64,000 nucleotides of DNA, taken from the NCBI GenBank assembly GCA_903844815.1, contig CAIMVD010000399.1, forward strand, positions 1 through 64,000. The letters run 5' to 3'. The notes beneath the pieces were generated by a model. The model did no database searches. It saw only the letters and a list, made by a program, of their open reading frames with translations, and was not told where the DNA came from. The DNA comes from an uncultured Bacteroidota bacterium (lineage in GTDB: Bacteria > Bacteroidota > Bacteroidia > Bacteroidales > VadinHA17). A program made the position numbers and the translations under genes. Position 1 is the stretch's first letter; each line of letters starts with the position of its first letter. Of this stretch, positions 51,099-60,674 are shown in pieces.

Positions 51099-51878
51099 TT
51101 ACTTGAGAGTAAAGGTGATAGGCACCATGTACCATACAGGTACCGGTTTTCCACCCTGTTTTCCGGGTTTGAAAGCCGGAAGGGTATTAACCACCCTGAT
51201 AGCTTCGGCGTCGAGTTCCGGGTCAACTCCCTTGAGGATACTGACCTGGCTTACACCACCTTTTGAAGTAACACAGAACCTTACGATTACCCTGCCCTGG
51301 ATGTTGTTTTCTTTTGCTACTTCAGGATACTGGGTATTTGCTCCAATATACTTCAGAAGTTCGACATCACCGCCGGGGAACATAGGCATCTCTTCAACAA
51401 CCACGAATGGGGTTGCTTCAGCATCATCTTCCTGTACTTCTTCTTTTGCTTCTGTAACTATTTCTACAACCTCCTGGTTTTTAACTTCAGTCTGAGCTTC
51501 ATCAGCTGTCATCAGCTGTGACATTTCTTCAGGCTTGATTGAGTCAACAACAACGGGAGGAACGTATTTTGCCGAGGCAACTACGTCAGCAGGAGGAGGA
51601 GGTGGAGGTGGTGGTGGAGGAGCCGATTCGGCTGGCTGATCCAGTTTCTCCATTTTGATCTCTACCTGTCGTTCTGCGCGCTTTGCCCTGTTCTCTGCTG
51701 CTTTAGCATTGATGTATGGGGCAATTACGGTTGTAGCGATTATTATAGTTCCTATCAGTAAAGATAGAATTACAGTACGATTGTACTTCTTACGTAACTT
51801 ATAAGCTCCGTATTCCTTGTTCCTTGTCTCGAACACTATGTCATCGAAGACAGGAACGAACTTTTTTTCATTTTCCAT
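51099..51878 (-). CDS. Energy transducer TonB
   Basis: N-terminal TM, polyproline linker PPPPPPPPPPADV, C-terminal GRVIVRFCVTSKGGVSQVSILKGVDPELDAEAIRVVNTLPAFKPGKQGGKPVPVWYMVPITFTL. Confidence 0.96.
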   Translation of the reverse strand: MENEKKFVPVFDDIVFETRNKEYGAYKLRKKYNRTVILSLLIGTIIIATTVIAPYINAKAAENRAKRAERQVEIKMEKLDQPAESAPPPPPPPPPPADVVASAKYVPPVVVDSIKPEEMSQLMTADEAQTEVKNQEVVEIVTEAKEEVQEDDAEATPFVVVEEMPMFPGGDVELLKYIGANTQYPEVAKENNIQGRVIVRFCVTSKGGVSQVSILKGVDPELDAEAIRVVNTLPAFKPGKQGGKPVPVWYMVPITFTLK

Positions 51879-51897
51879 ATCTCTGCAGGTTTACGGG

Positions 51898-52566
51898 TTA
51901 ATTCTTTGCTGGAACAACGGCTGCAGGAGAAGTTCCTGTGGCTATTTCCACCATTTTCTCTTCATACCAGGCAATAGGAACGAAAGGGTAACGGGCAATT
52001 CCGCAGATGTTCATCTCGTCGAGAATATCAACAAAGTTACCATAATTAGCTTTCTTGTATGCCTTAATCAGTACAATAGGACCAGTATCGTCAATCTTCT
52101 TAAGCTGCGCGATAGCTTTTACGACGGAATCTTGAGATATTTTTATCTTGCCTTCGAGAACCTGCTGTTTAAAGTCATCAATTTTCTTGGCAAGGGACCT
52201 GTTTCTTTCGAGCAATAACTGACGTATACCGGTTACACTGAAATCTACCTCTTGTACAGGAGGTAAATTGTTGTATTCCTCCGGTTTAACGACACCCGGG
52301 TACCAATATATTTTGTCATTGGGACCAAGGATAATGTTAAGAGTACGGCTAGCCTGGATCCTGGGAGCTTCCTGTGGCTTATCATCCTTGATCTTCTCAG
52401 GAAGGTTGATTTCCATAACCTTAGCCTTGGCGAAAGCCGTGGTGAGCATGAAGAACGTGATAAGCAGACACATAAGGTCAACCATAGGTGTCATGTCGAT
52501 GTGCGGGGCATGTTTCTTTGCTTTTTTCTTCCCGCCTGCTTTTTCCTCTTGAATTATTTCTGCCAT
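51898..52566 (-). CDS. ExbD/TolR-family biopolymer transporter
   Basis: PHIDMTPMVDLMCLLITFFMLTTAF; start MAEIIQEE at 52566 preferred. Confidence 0.94.
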   Translation of the reverse strand: MAEIIQEEKAGGKKKAKKHAPHIDMTPMVDLMCLLITFFMLTTAFAKAKVMEINLPEKIKDDKPQEAPRIQASRTLNIILGPNDKIYWYPGVVKPEEYNNLPPVQEVDFSVTGIRQLLLERNRSLAKKIDDFKQQVLEGKIKISQDSVVKAIAQLKKIDDTGPIVLIKAYKKANYGNFVDILDEMNICGIARYPFVPIAWYEEKMVEIATGTSPAAVVPAKN

Positions 52567-52567
52567 A

Positions 52568-53206
52568 TCACTTTTGTATTTCTTCAAGGTTAATCTTAAC
52601 AGCTTCAAGACTTGTGATAAGATTGAACTTGTTCACATTCTTCTCCTGCATAATGTCGAGAACCTTCTGTACTATCGGAAAACCTGTTTTGGAATCACCC
52701 TTTATACAAGCGGTGATGGCAGGATTTACCTGACGTGCAAAAAGAATCCATAATGCAAGCTGATTGTCAGTTGAATCAATCGGAATACCAACCTGAAATG
52801 CTAATTTCTCTTTGACGTCTTTTGCAGCCAGAAACTCCTTCATCTTCAAAATAGGAACTCCCATCGATGACGGATATTTTTCAAATTGCCTAAGTTCTTC
52901 CGGTGTGAATTCGATATTGTATCTCTTTCCCATTTCAGCCAGAATTTTCGGTCTGAATTTCAGGATGGTATCGGGACCGTTATCAAAATTCAGGAATACC
53001 TTATCGTCCTTTGATAACAATAGAGTAATCGTATTATAATCAGGAGTTGGTTTTTCTGATATTGAAAAAGGGGTATCAACCGGCGCGGGTTCCTGCTGCC
53101 TCATTGTGGTAGTTAACATAAGGAATGTTAAAACCACTGAAAACAGGTCGACCATCGGCGTCATGTCGATATGGGGCGACTTTGTTGGTAATTTAATCTT
53201 TGGCAT
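52568..53206 (-). CDS. ExbD/TolR-family biopolymer transporter
   Basis: PTKSPHIDMTPMVDLFSVVLTFLMLTTTM. Confidence 0.94.
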   Translation of the reverse strand: MPKIKLPTKSPHIDMTPMVDLFSVVLTFLMLTTTMRQQEPAPVDTPFSISEKPTPDYNTITLLLSKDDKVFLNFDNGPDTILKFRPKILAEMGKRYNIEFTPEELRQFEKYPSSMGVPILKMKEFLAAKDVKEKLAFQVGIPIDSTDNQLALWILFARQVNPAITACIKGDSKTGFPIVQKVLDIMQEKNVNKFNLITSLEAVKINLEEIQK

Positions 53207-53249
53207 TGTGGTTTTTTATTTATGATTTAGACCAAAAGATAAATTCAGC

Positions 53250-54068
53250 TTATTTGTTTTTCAGTGAAGCAGCGAAATTCTGTGTCAGGCTGAAGCCTGC
53301 TTCATCGATTTTAAATGTGTAAGAGTCAATTGTTGAAGAGAAATAGTTGAAAGCAATGATAGCAAGGGTTGAACCTGTGATACCGAATGCTGTATTAACA
53401 AGAGCTTCAGAGATACCGGTTGCAAGAGCAAGAGCATCGGGAGCGCCAGCCTGAGCGAGAGCGGCAAATGCACGGATCATACCAAGAACTGTTCCGATAA
53501 GACCGATCAACACTGAAATAGAGGCCAGAGTAGAGAAAATAACCATGTTCTTTGAAAGCATGGGAAGTTCAAGAGCAGTAGCTTCTTCGAATGATTTCTG
53601 GATGGAAAGGATCTTCTGATCTTTCTCAAGATCTTTGTCTTTCTGAAGATCACGGTAACGAGCAAGACCTGCTTTCATTACATTTGCAAGAGAACCTTTC
53701 TGACTGTCGCATGCCTCGAGAGCTTCTTCAATTTTATCTTCTCCGAGAAGACCCTGAAGCTGGCTTACAAAAGTATTTAATCTGCCTTTCCCTTTTGCCC
53801 TGGCAAGAGTAATAGTTCTTTCAAAAATGAAAATGATAAGAACCAGAACGCAGGTCATAAGAAGAGGAACAATCATACCACCTTTGTAAATAATACCGAG
53901 ATAGTTACCTTCGAGAGGTTGTCCTTTTGGGTTGCCGCCTTCGAAATTAACAGGTGCACCCATAACTGTTACGAACAGAATATAGGCAATTATAAAAGCT
54001 ATTAAAATAGCGCTTGTTGCAAACACATTCTGCAACACATCTTTGAACGAACTTCCTTGTTTACTCAT
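53250..54068 (-). CDS. MotA/TolQ/ExbB proton channel family protein
   Basis: LASISVLIGLIGTVLGMIRAFAALAQAGAPDALALATGISEALVNTAFGI. Confidence 0.96.
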   Translation of the reverse strand: MSKQGSSFKDVLQNVFATSAILIAFIIAYILFVTVMGAPVNFEGGNPKGQPLEGNYLGIIYKGGMIVPLLMTCVLVLIIFIFERTITLARAKGKGRLNTFVSQLQGLLGEDKIEEALEACDSQKGSLANVMKAGLARYRDLQKDKDLEKDQKILSIQKSFEEATALELPMLSKNMVIFSTLASISVLIGLIGTVLGMIRAFAALAQAGAPDALALATGISEALVNTAFGITGSTLAIIAFNYFSSTIDSYTFKIDEAGFSLTQNFAASLKNK

Positions 54069-54106
54069 TTTTGTCGATTTGTTTAGGTTTAAGATTTTAT
54101 GATTTG

Positions 54107-54114
54107 CAAATATA
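54107..54114 (-). promoter_or_regulatory. Bacteroidota-type -7 element (TATATTTG on minus strand) upstream of exbB
   Basis: CAAATATA on plus strand; a TTG core lies ~20 bp further upstream (plus-strand caa at 54135), close to the expected -33/-7 spacing. Confidence 0.5.
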
Positions 54115-54259
54115 TATTATGAATTGTTTTTTTGCAATAAAGCAAAGGATAATGTTAAATTTTTGATAATTTTAATACAGTATTCATCTACTAAATTACA
54201 CTTAATTAGTATTTTACCCTGTCTGATTAATAATTTAAAAAATAAAGGTTGGCCTTGGG

Positions 54260-56509
54260 CTATTGCTCCAGGGTCACATTATATACTCTTGCCTTAGTAA
54301 TTGGCATCTCAATGGATTTATAACCTTTAGCGCTTATTATCAGCACTTCAGAACCCTGGGGTATCTCAAATTTATATTCACCCTTTGCGTTTGAGAGGTT
54401 TTCGGCTGCAGTATCCTTAACCCTGATTGATGCATAGGCAATTGGAAGACCAGCCTTGTTTTTTACAATACCTTTAATCTCATTAGGGTTAATACCTTTT
54501 TTAATCTGGGCTTCAAAGTCGCGTATGTAGTTCAGCTGGGTCTTTGCCGAAGCATTATTAGGATCGAGAGCAAGCAGTTTGTTATAGGCATCAGCTGCAC
54601 GTGCAAGGATAGGTAAACGTCCTTCATTGGTTTTTTCTCCGGATGTTGACCGGAGCTCAACCATTCCAATGCCATTGTAGCCCTTAATTTTACTGTCTTT
54701 ATTAGCAGGATTAAGGTTGATCATTCTGTTGTAGTAGTCTTTTGATTTGCTGTAGTTCTCATTAACCATATGGTAATAACCAAGGTAGCCCATTGATTCA
54801 TCCATCTCACTTTCATTTTTAAGAGAATCCGCAGCCGCAACACTCATTACCTTTTCAAATTTGGGTTTTGCAAGACCAAGTTTTGTGTCAGGGTCCAGTT
54901 TCGAATAAGTTCTTCCAATCCAAACATAGGCAGGAACAAAATCAGGAGACGATTTTATGATAACATTGAATATTGAATCGGCAGCCTGATACCTTCCGGC
55001 ATTGTAGTAAGCCCTGCCCACCTGCATATAATCTTCGCGTTTTTCAGGAAGTGGCCCGAGCATCTTTGATAAAATTTTTGCTACTCCATAATAATCCTTG
55101 AATGTATTATACGTACCGGCAACTTCACTGAGTAAGGCCCTGTCGCCGGGTTTAAGTTCCATTAATTTACCATAGGCTACATAAGCCCTGTTGACCTCAA
55201 CAGCAGCTTTTTTAGCATCTGCTTCGAGTTTAGCCTGTTTAGGGGTAAGCTCATCAATTACGGCCTTGATTTTAGCTTTTTCAGCAGCATCTTTGGTCGT
55301 TGCCATTCTTGCCTGTTCTTTTTCGATCTGAGCTTTTAATGAAATTGCCTCATCTGCAATTTTCGGTGCGCCAAGATTCTTTTTTACGAGAATTCTGGCA
55401 AGATACTGATAGTCTTTCCAAAGGATCCTATCGGGCGCGACAGTGCGGAAAAGCTCATCCATGTACTTGAGTCCCTTCTCATAATCGGCAGGGGTCCTCT
55501 CATAGCATGAATATCCTGCAATACGGTTCATATAGCTTCTTGACTTGTCAACTGCAAAAATCTCTTCAACTGTTTTAATAACGTTTTCATAGTCTTTGGC
55601 ATAGAAAAGTGCGTTTACATACCTGGTTTTAGCAGGGATATTTCCGGCTGTAAGGTCAAGGTATTTCTTGAAATTTTCTTTGGCCTTATCATATTTTCCG
55701 GCCATCAGATAAAGCTGTCCAAGCTCGCGATAGGCAGGAGCATAGGTTGCATTGAGTTCAATAGCCTGTTCAAAGTAGGGAATGGCAGCAGTCAGGGCAC
55801 GTCCCTTAACGTAAATGTTTCCGATCTTCATGTTGGCAGTTGGCGATTGCGGATCGGCAAACTGTGCCTGATTGTAAAAAGAAATTGCTTTTGATCCGTT
55901 GTTTCCCGAGGATATTAGAATATAAATGTCACCGGCGATCAGATATACATCCCTGTTCTTGTTGTCGATTTTAATGGCTTCCCTGATTAGTGGCAATGCA
56001 ACCGCGGTATCAGCTTCGCCATCTTTTATGTATGATTCGGCAATTTTAGCCAGAGTGAAAGCATAATCCTGTGCCGGAGGTACTATTTTTTTAAGGCTTT
56101 TGTAAGGAAGAAGAAAACTTTTGGCTTTTGCACGCATTTCAGCCGCAGTCTTGTCGTCGTCAAGAAGAAAAGCAACTTTGGCAAGACCAATGTAATTCAA
56201 CGGATCATTTGCATTTGCGGCAACACCCTTCTGATAAACTTCCTTCGCAGCTTTTGCTGAAACAGTCAGCGAGTTGGAGATCGTATCTGCAAAATAATCT
56301 GCAAGGTAGTTTTCACCAAGATAAAAAAATGCTTTGCTGTTGGCCGGTTCCTTTTGTATTAATTGCTGAAACATGGCCTCAGCTTTATCATACTGCTCAC
56401 TCCTTGTGAGCAATGTTGCACTGTTTAAATCCTGCGCCTGCAAATTTACCGCAATGACTGTTAGTAATCCTGCCAGTAATAATCCTGGTCTTAACATTAA
56501 ACGTTTCAT
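54260..56509 (-). CDS. TPR protein with C-terminal carboxypeptidase-regulatory-like (CarboxypepD_reg) domain
   Basis: Multiple TPRs; C-terminal NEIKGIVKNKAGLPIAYASIRVKDTAAENLSNAKGEYKFEIPQGSEVLIISAKGYKS. Confidence 0.9.
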   Translation of the reverse strand: MKRLMLRPGLLLAGLLTVIAVNLQAQDLNSATLLTRSEQYDKAEAMFQQLIQKEPANSKAFFYLGENYLADYFADTISNSLTVSAKAAKEVYQKGVAANANDPLNYIGLAKVAFLLDDDKTAAEMRAKAKSFLLPYKSLKKIVPPAQDYAFTLAKIAESYIKDGEADTAVALPLIREAIKIDNKNRDVYLIAGDIYILISSGNNGSKAISFYNQAQFADPQSPTANMKIGNIYVKGRALTAAIPYFEQAIELNATYAPAYRELGQLYLMAGKYDKAKENFKKYLDLTAGNIPAKTRYVNALFYAKDYENVIKTVEEIFAVDKSRSYMNRIAGYSCYERTPADYEKGLKYMDELFRTVAPDRILWKDYQYLARILVKKNLGAPKIADEAISLKAQIEKEQARMATTKDAAEKAKIKAVIDELTPKQAKLEADAKKAAVEVNRAYVAYGKLMELKPGDRALLSEVAGTYNTFKDYYGVAKILSKMLGPLPEKREDYMQVGRAYYNAGRYQAADSIFNVIIKSSPDFVPAYVWIGRTYSKLDPDTKLGLAKPKFEKVMSVAAADSLKNESEMDESMGYLGYYHMVNENYSKSKDYYNRMINLNPANKDSKIKGYNGIGMVELRSTSGEKTNEGRLPILARAADAYNKLLALDPNNASAKTQLNYIRDFEAQIKKGINPNEIKGIVKNKAGLPIAYASIRVKDTAAENLSNAKGEYKFEIPQGSEVLIISAKGYKSIEMPITKARVYNVTLEQ

Positions 56510-56692
56510 AGCTTCTTTATTTGATGTCGATTATTGTTTTGATTCCTTTAATTGGTTAAAGATATTTAGTTTCTGTGATTTCGTTTCTCGTTCCAAGTTA
56601 ATATATTATACTCTTAAACAAATAAGTTCTCATACTATTTTTTGTTCTGCTCTGCCCTGCTCATCTTCTTTCTGCCCCATGAAGCCTGCCAC

Positions 56693-57790
56693 CTAGTGTT
56701 TTATCTGCACAAGTCTTATTGGCATCGTAGCAGGTACTAGTCCGGATTTCAAAACAATACGCTGGCCCTGTTCCGCACAGGCCCAGTTTATAAAGCCCGA
56801 ACCTAATCCGGCAAATGTCTCACGCGAAATTAAATAAATCTCCCTGACAAATGGGTACGATTTATCATAAATTGAACCCTGGTATGGCCTGTAATAGCTT
56901 CCGTCGTTAATGAATTGCTGGGAAACGGCTACAATGTTTACCTTTTTAATAAAGCTCATACTGAGCGAATCATCCTTGTCACTGATCCAGTTAACGCTTA
57001 CAACACCTATAGCATCAGGATTTCTGGAGACAAAGTTAATTACTTCTGCATTGCTTTTTACTGCGAAAAAATTCTCAGGGAGGGTATCTTTTATTTCAAA
57101 CAACTCCTTGAAATACCTGATATTTCCTGATTTGGTATTGTCGAAGACTACCCTGATTCCGCCGAGTCTTGATTTCCCGTCAATATCCTTCCAGTTTTTT
57201 GTCTTTCCCGTGAATATATCTTTTATTGAGTTATAAGCAATAAGAGTATCCTTGTTTTCCTTGTTGGAAACAAGTGCCAGGGCATCCCAGGCAAATGTAG
57301 TTGTACGGGCAATTACGAGAGTATCGCGAAGATACCTGATCTGATCGTCGGTCAGTTTCCTGCTGGAAACAATTACTTTTACCGAATCATCCATGAAATC
57401 GCTAATGACTTCGTATTCAGGCTTGTAGATAGGTTTTATCTTCGCATTTTCGTAAAGGTGAGTAAACGTAAAAACTTCAGTGTCAATAAGTGGCTGAAAA
57501 GATTCATCAGCAACAATTTTGATATTTCCCCTCGTAGGAGTTTCATCGAGCCCTGATTTAGTACCGCCTGTGCATGATGCAATTACAAGCATTAAGCCTG
57601 TCACCAGGTAACGAGTGATTAACAAAGTCTTATGACTTACAGATTTGTCCACTATATTGTTTGTCGTATAACATATCTTCCGGCTCACAATAATAATAAA
57701 ATTTTGAATAACTGACGCATTGTTCATATTCTTAAATGTTAATAAGGTATTAAATATTTTCCAAAGATGATACAGCAAAGTACATGCCAA
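56693..57790 (-). CDS. PstS-like substrate-binding lipoprotein
   Basis: NIKIVADESFQPLIDTEVFTFTHLYENAKI...VVFDNTKSGNIRYFKELF...AIGVVSVNWISD; lipobox-like LVIASC; true start probably well inside the ORF. Confidence 0.82.
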   Translation of the reverse strand: MACTLLYHLWKIFNTLLTFKNMNNASVIQNFIIIVSRKICYTTNNIVDKSVSHKTLLITRYLVTGLMLVIASCTGGTKSGLDETPTRGNIKIVADESFQPLIDTEVFTFTHLYENAKIKPIYKPEYEVISDFMDDSVKVIVSSRKLTDDQIRYLRDTLVIARTTTFAWDALALVSNKENKDTLIAYNSIKDIFTGKTKNWKDIDGKSRLGGIRVVFDNTKSGNIRYFKELFEIKDTLPENFFAVKSNAEVINFVSRNPDAIGVVSVNWISDKDDSLSMSFIKKVNIVAVSQQFINDGSYYRPYQGSIYDKSYPFVREIYLISRETFAGLGSGFINWACAEQGQRIVLKSGLVPATMPIRLVQIKH

Positions 57791-57844
57791 GGCTTGCCTT
57801 GAAAATATTTAATCTGCCTCCATGATGAAAAAATTGGTTCAATT

Positions 57845-58072
57845 TCATTTATCATCATTAGTAAAGAAGACCTCCCTGATTTTTACAAAAGCCCTGAAGG
57901 CTCTGTAAACACCGTAAAAAATAAAAGTCGATCCCATAATAACAAGCACAGGACGCTGAACTGTGCTGAACTTTAAAAAGAACAACATATAGAAGCCCAC
58001 GCCCAGATAGAAAAATACCATGAAGACCGAGAAAATAGCAGTCATCTGCTGCAATATTTTGTTTTCATTCAT
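57845..58072 (-). CDS. Small conserved membrane protein
   Basis: 75 aa, two predicted TM segments, same strand immediately upstream of the PstS-like gene. Confidence 0.65.
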   Translation of the reverse strand: MNENKILQQMTAIFSVFMVFFYLGVGFYMLFFLKFSTVQRPVLVIMGSTFIFYGVYRAFRAFVKIREVFFTNDDK

Positions 58073-58170
58073 TATAAAAAAATTTAACTCAAATAAACAA
58101 AAAAATCAGTTAAAAGTCAACATATGAACTAAAGATCTCGTTGATTATGCAATAGATTTTATAAGTCCTG

Positions 58171-59379
58171 TTATTTTAACAGCAGGGAACTGTCGCCGTA
58201 ACTAAGAAACCTGAATTCATTTTCCATTGCAAAACTGTAAATTTTCTTCCAGTTTTCTCCGGCCCAGGCAGAGATAAGCAGCAGAAGAGTACTCCTTGGC
58301 TGATGAAAGTTAGTAATTATGCCGCTCAGCATTTTGAAATCATAGCCAGGAACAATAATAATTCCTGTGGATGCATGAAGAACTTGAAGATTATTTTTTT
58401 GCATAATCTTTATAAGTGCTTCGAGTGATTCCCTGGCCGTGATGTCTGCTTTCATTGAATATGGTTCCCATTGTCCCAGCGAAATACCCTTTCTATAAAA
58501 ATCCGGATCATTGATAGCTTTTATCCCAAGCCAATAGAGGCTCTCAAGTGTCCTGACCGAAGTGGTTCCTACCGGAATTATCCTGCCAGAGTTGGCAATT
58601 AAAGCTTTAATTGTTCCGGCAGTGACAAAAAAATGCTCGGAATGCATTTCATGTCCTGAGATATTATTGCTCTTTACAGGCTGAAAGGTTCCGGCACCAA
58701 CATGAAGGGTAATTTCAGCTTTGTCAATTCCTTTTTCCCTTATTTTTTCAAATACATTTCCGGTGAAATGTAATCCTGCGGTAGGAGCAGCCACAGATCC
58801 TTTAATACTTGAATAAATAGTTTGGTACCTGTATGAATCTTCATCGGTATCTTCCCGTTCAATGTATGGGGGAAGTGGCAGATGGCCGGCTGACTCTATG
58901 ACTTCTCCAAAACTTTTACCGCTACAGTTCCATGAGAATCTAATGATCACAGTATCGCCTTCATGACGAATTTTTTCTGCAGTAAGTGTGTATGTTTTTC
59001 GCTGTTGTTCAAAAGATAACTCAACAGATCCCTTTTTCCACTTTTTAAGGTTGCCCACAATACATTTCCAGTCAACCGGTTCCATTGAGCTGAATGACAA
59101 TTCATATTCGGAAGGTGAAACAGGTTCAAGGCATAGGATTTCGATGGCTGCTCCGGTTTCTTTCCTGAAAAGCAACCGTGCCCGTATCACCATGGTATTG
59201 TTGAAAACGAGGAGGGAACCGGAGGGAAGATAGTCGGTTATATTTGAAAAAATATCGGATGAGATATTATTTTCCCTGAATACAAGTAGTTTTGACTTAT
59301 CTCTTTCGGCAACCGGATTCTGGGCAATCCTGTCCGGAGGAAGATCATAATCATAATCTCTGAGTTCAATATCTTTCAT
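58171..59379 (-). CDS. queA: S-adenosylmethionine:tRNA ribosyltransferase-isomerase QueA
   Basis: YDYDLPPDRIAQNPVAERDKSKLLV, SVAAPTAGLHFT, TLHVGAGTFQPV, TNFHQPRSTLLLLISAWAG. Confidence 0.97.
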   Translation of the reverse strand: MKDIELRDYDYDLPPDRIAQNPVAERDKSKLLVFRENNISSDIFSNITDYLPSGSLLVFNNTMVIRARLLFRKETGAAIEILCLEPVSPSEYELSFSSMEPVDWKCIVGNLKKWKKGSVELSFEQQRKTYTLTAEKIRHEGDTVIIRFSWNCSGKSFGEVIESAGHLPLPPYIEREDTDEDSYRYQTIYSSIKGSVAAPTAGLHFTGNVFEKIREKGIDKAEITLHVGAGTFQPVKSNNISGHEMHSEHFFVTAGTIKALIANSGRIIPVGTTSVRTLESLYWLGIKAINDPDFYRKGISLGQWEPYSMKADITARESLEALIKIMQKNNLQVLHASTGIIIVPGYDFKMLSGIITNFHQPRSTLLLLISAWAGENWKKIYSFAMENEFRFLSYGDSSLLLK

Positions 59380-59471
59380 TTTACCTGCTGTGAACTGAAA
59401 TTATTTTTGGCTTTAAAGGCGGTAAAAATAGCCATTATTAAAAAGCAGAATCAAAATAAGCGTTAAATTAT

Positions 59472-59479
59472 TAACTTTG
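59472..59479 (+). promoter_or_regulatory. Bacteroidota-type -7 element (TAACTTTG) of rnpB
   Basis: TAnnTTTG match ending ~5 nt before the P1 helix 5' strand of RNase P RNA. Confidence 0.55.
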
Positions 59480-59483
59480 CAGG

Positions 59484-59862
59484 GCAGCAGGCTGTTCCAT
59501 CGCCCTTTCTTTTTGAAGGGGAGGAAAGTCCGGGCAACAAAGAGCGCCATATTTCCTAACGGGAAGATATCCGCGAGGGTATAGTAGCGTAACAGAAAAT
59601 TACCGCCCTGAGCTTGTCGAAGGGTAAGGGTGAAAAGGTGAGGTAAGAGCTCACCGGCCGTGGTGGCAACATTGCGGGCCGTACGTCTTATGGGTTGAAA
59701 GACCATGTATACCGGCTACAAGGACTGCTCGTCCGATGCCGGGGGGTAGGTCGTATGAGCATTGTAGCGATACAGTGCCTAGATAAATGATGGAAACCGG
59801 ATCCCATATCTTTTGAAGAGCAGGGAACCGTACAGAAACCGGCTTACAGGCCGGCTGCACAA
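59484..59862 (+). ncRNA. rnpB: RNase P RNA (bacterial class A)
   Basis: Universal core GAGGAAAGTCCGGGC; 3' core ACAGAAACCGGCTTACAGGCCGGCTGC; gcagc/gctgc P1 ends; ggtaagggtgaaa segment. Confidence 0.95.
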
Positions 59863-59878
59863 ATTCATAAAAACACGT

Positions 59879-59904
59879 AGAGACGCCCGATTTTGGACGT
59901 CTCT
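59879..59904. repeat. Stem-loop agagacgccc-gatttt-ggacgtctct immediately 3' of rnpB
   Basis: Direct reading; 10 bp stem with one G-U; possible terminator or dispersed palindromic repeat, weak T-tract. Confidence 0.6.
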
Positions 59905-59952
59905 GCTGTTTATTCCCGGATGCGTTTAAAATCCGGATTACTTTTCTGATCC

Positions 59953-60654
59953 TTATTTTATTTTGAAAACGGAATCTTCCATTGGTATATTAACTTCGAC
60001 CTTATCGAAACTCATTACTCCGACCTCCATCCCGTTAGCCATGGAGGTTGTTTTCTTTGGAATAACAACGCCATCAACATCAGAATAGTCGCTGGGATAG
60101 GAGTCAACATTCATCGACTGGCCCATTTGTTCTACAGTTGCTGATGTTTTAACCAAGAGGTTCGTTTCTTTGTCAATGAACATATAAACTGGTGATGTGC
60201 CAATAGTTGCCTTAATTTTAAAAGCAGGCTTGTTATTGACATTTTCATCGCCTTCAAGAGTAAGTTTTCCTTCCTTGAAATAGTTGACAAGTGAATTTTT
60301 GAACAAGCTGCTTTTCTGTACCTGATCAAGCTGTTCTCCTGTAATCTCAACAGGATCGCTCGAACCTGCCATTGGATTGATCATATATCCCTTCTCACCG
60401 TCAAAAACCGTAACCATCTCCTGTCCGTTGATATTATAGACAGCCTTGATTTTATTAGGGTTCTTCATGTACATCACGATTGGGAATTCCATCCCCATTG
60501 CCGACATTTTTCCTGTTATCTTAATTGTAGAAACAGACGACAGCTTGTCGGATTTCATTGCTTCGGAATATTTCTTTACAATCTCATCGAGAGACTGGCT
60601 GCTCAGGGCAATAGTAAAAACGAGTCCTGTTAAAATAAAAAAAAGCTTTTTCAT
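59953..60654 (-). CDS. LolA-like / outer-membrane lipoprotein-sorting-like protein
   Basis: Signal peptide; TIKITGKMSAMGMEFPIVMYMKNPNKIKAVYNINGQEMVTVFDGEKGYMINP...MFIDKETNLLVKTS. Confidence 0.75.
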   Translation of the reverse strand: MKKLFFILTGLVFTIALSSQSLDEIVKKYSEAMKSDKLSSVSTIKITGKMSAMGMEFPIVMYMKNPNKIKAVYNINGQEMVTVFDGEKGYMINPMAGSSDPVEITGEQLDQVQKSSLFKNSLVNYFKEGKLTLEGDENVNNKPAFKIKATIGTSPVYMFIDKETNLLVKTSATVEQMGQSMNVDSYPSDYSDVDGVVIPKKTTSMANGMEVGVMSFDKVEVNIPMEDSVFKIK

Positions 60655-60674
60655 TGTATTGGTTTTTAAGTTGG

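Noticed and set aside
59413-59860. Minus-strand ORFs of 97 and 69 aa across the rnpB region
   Set aside because: Overlap RNase P RNA; coding potential is an artefact of the structured RNA gene.
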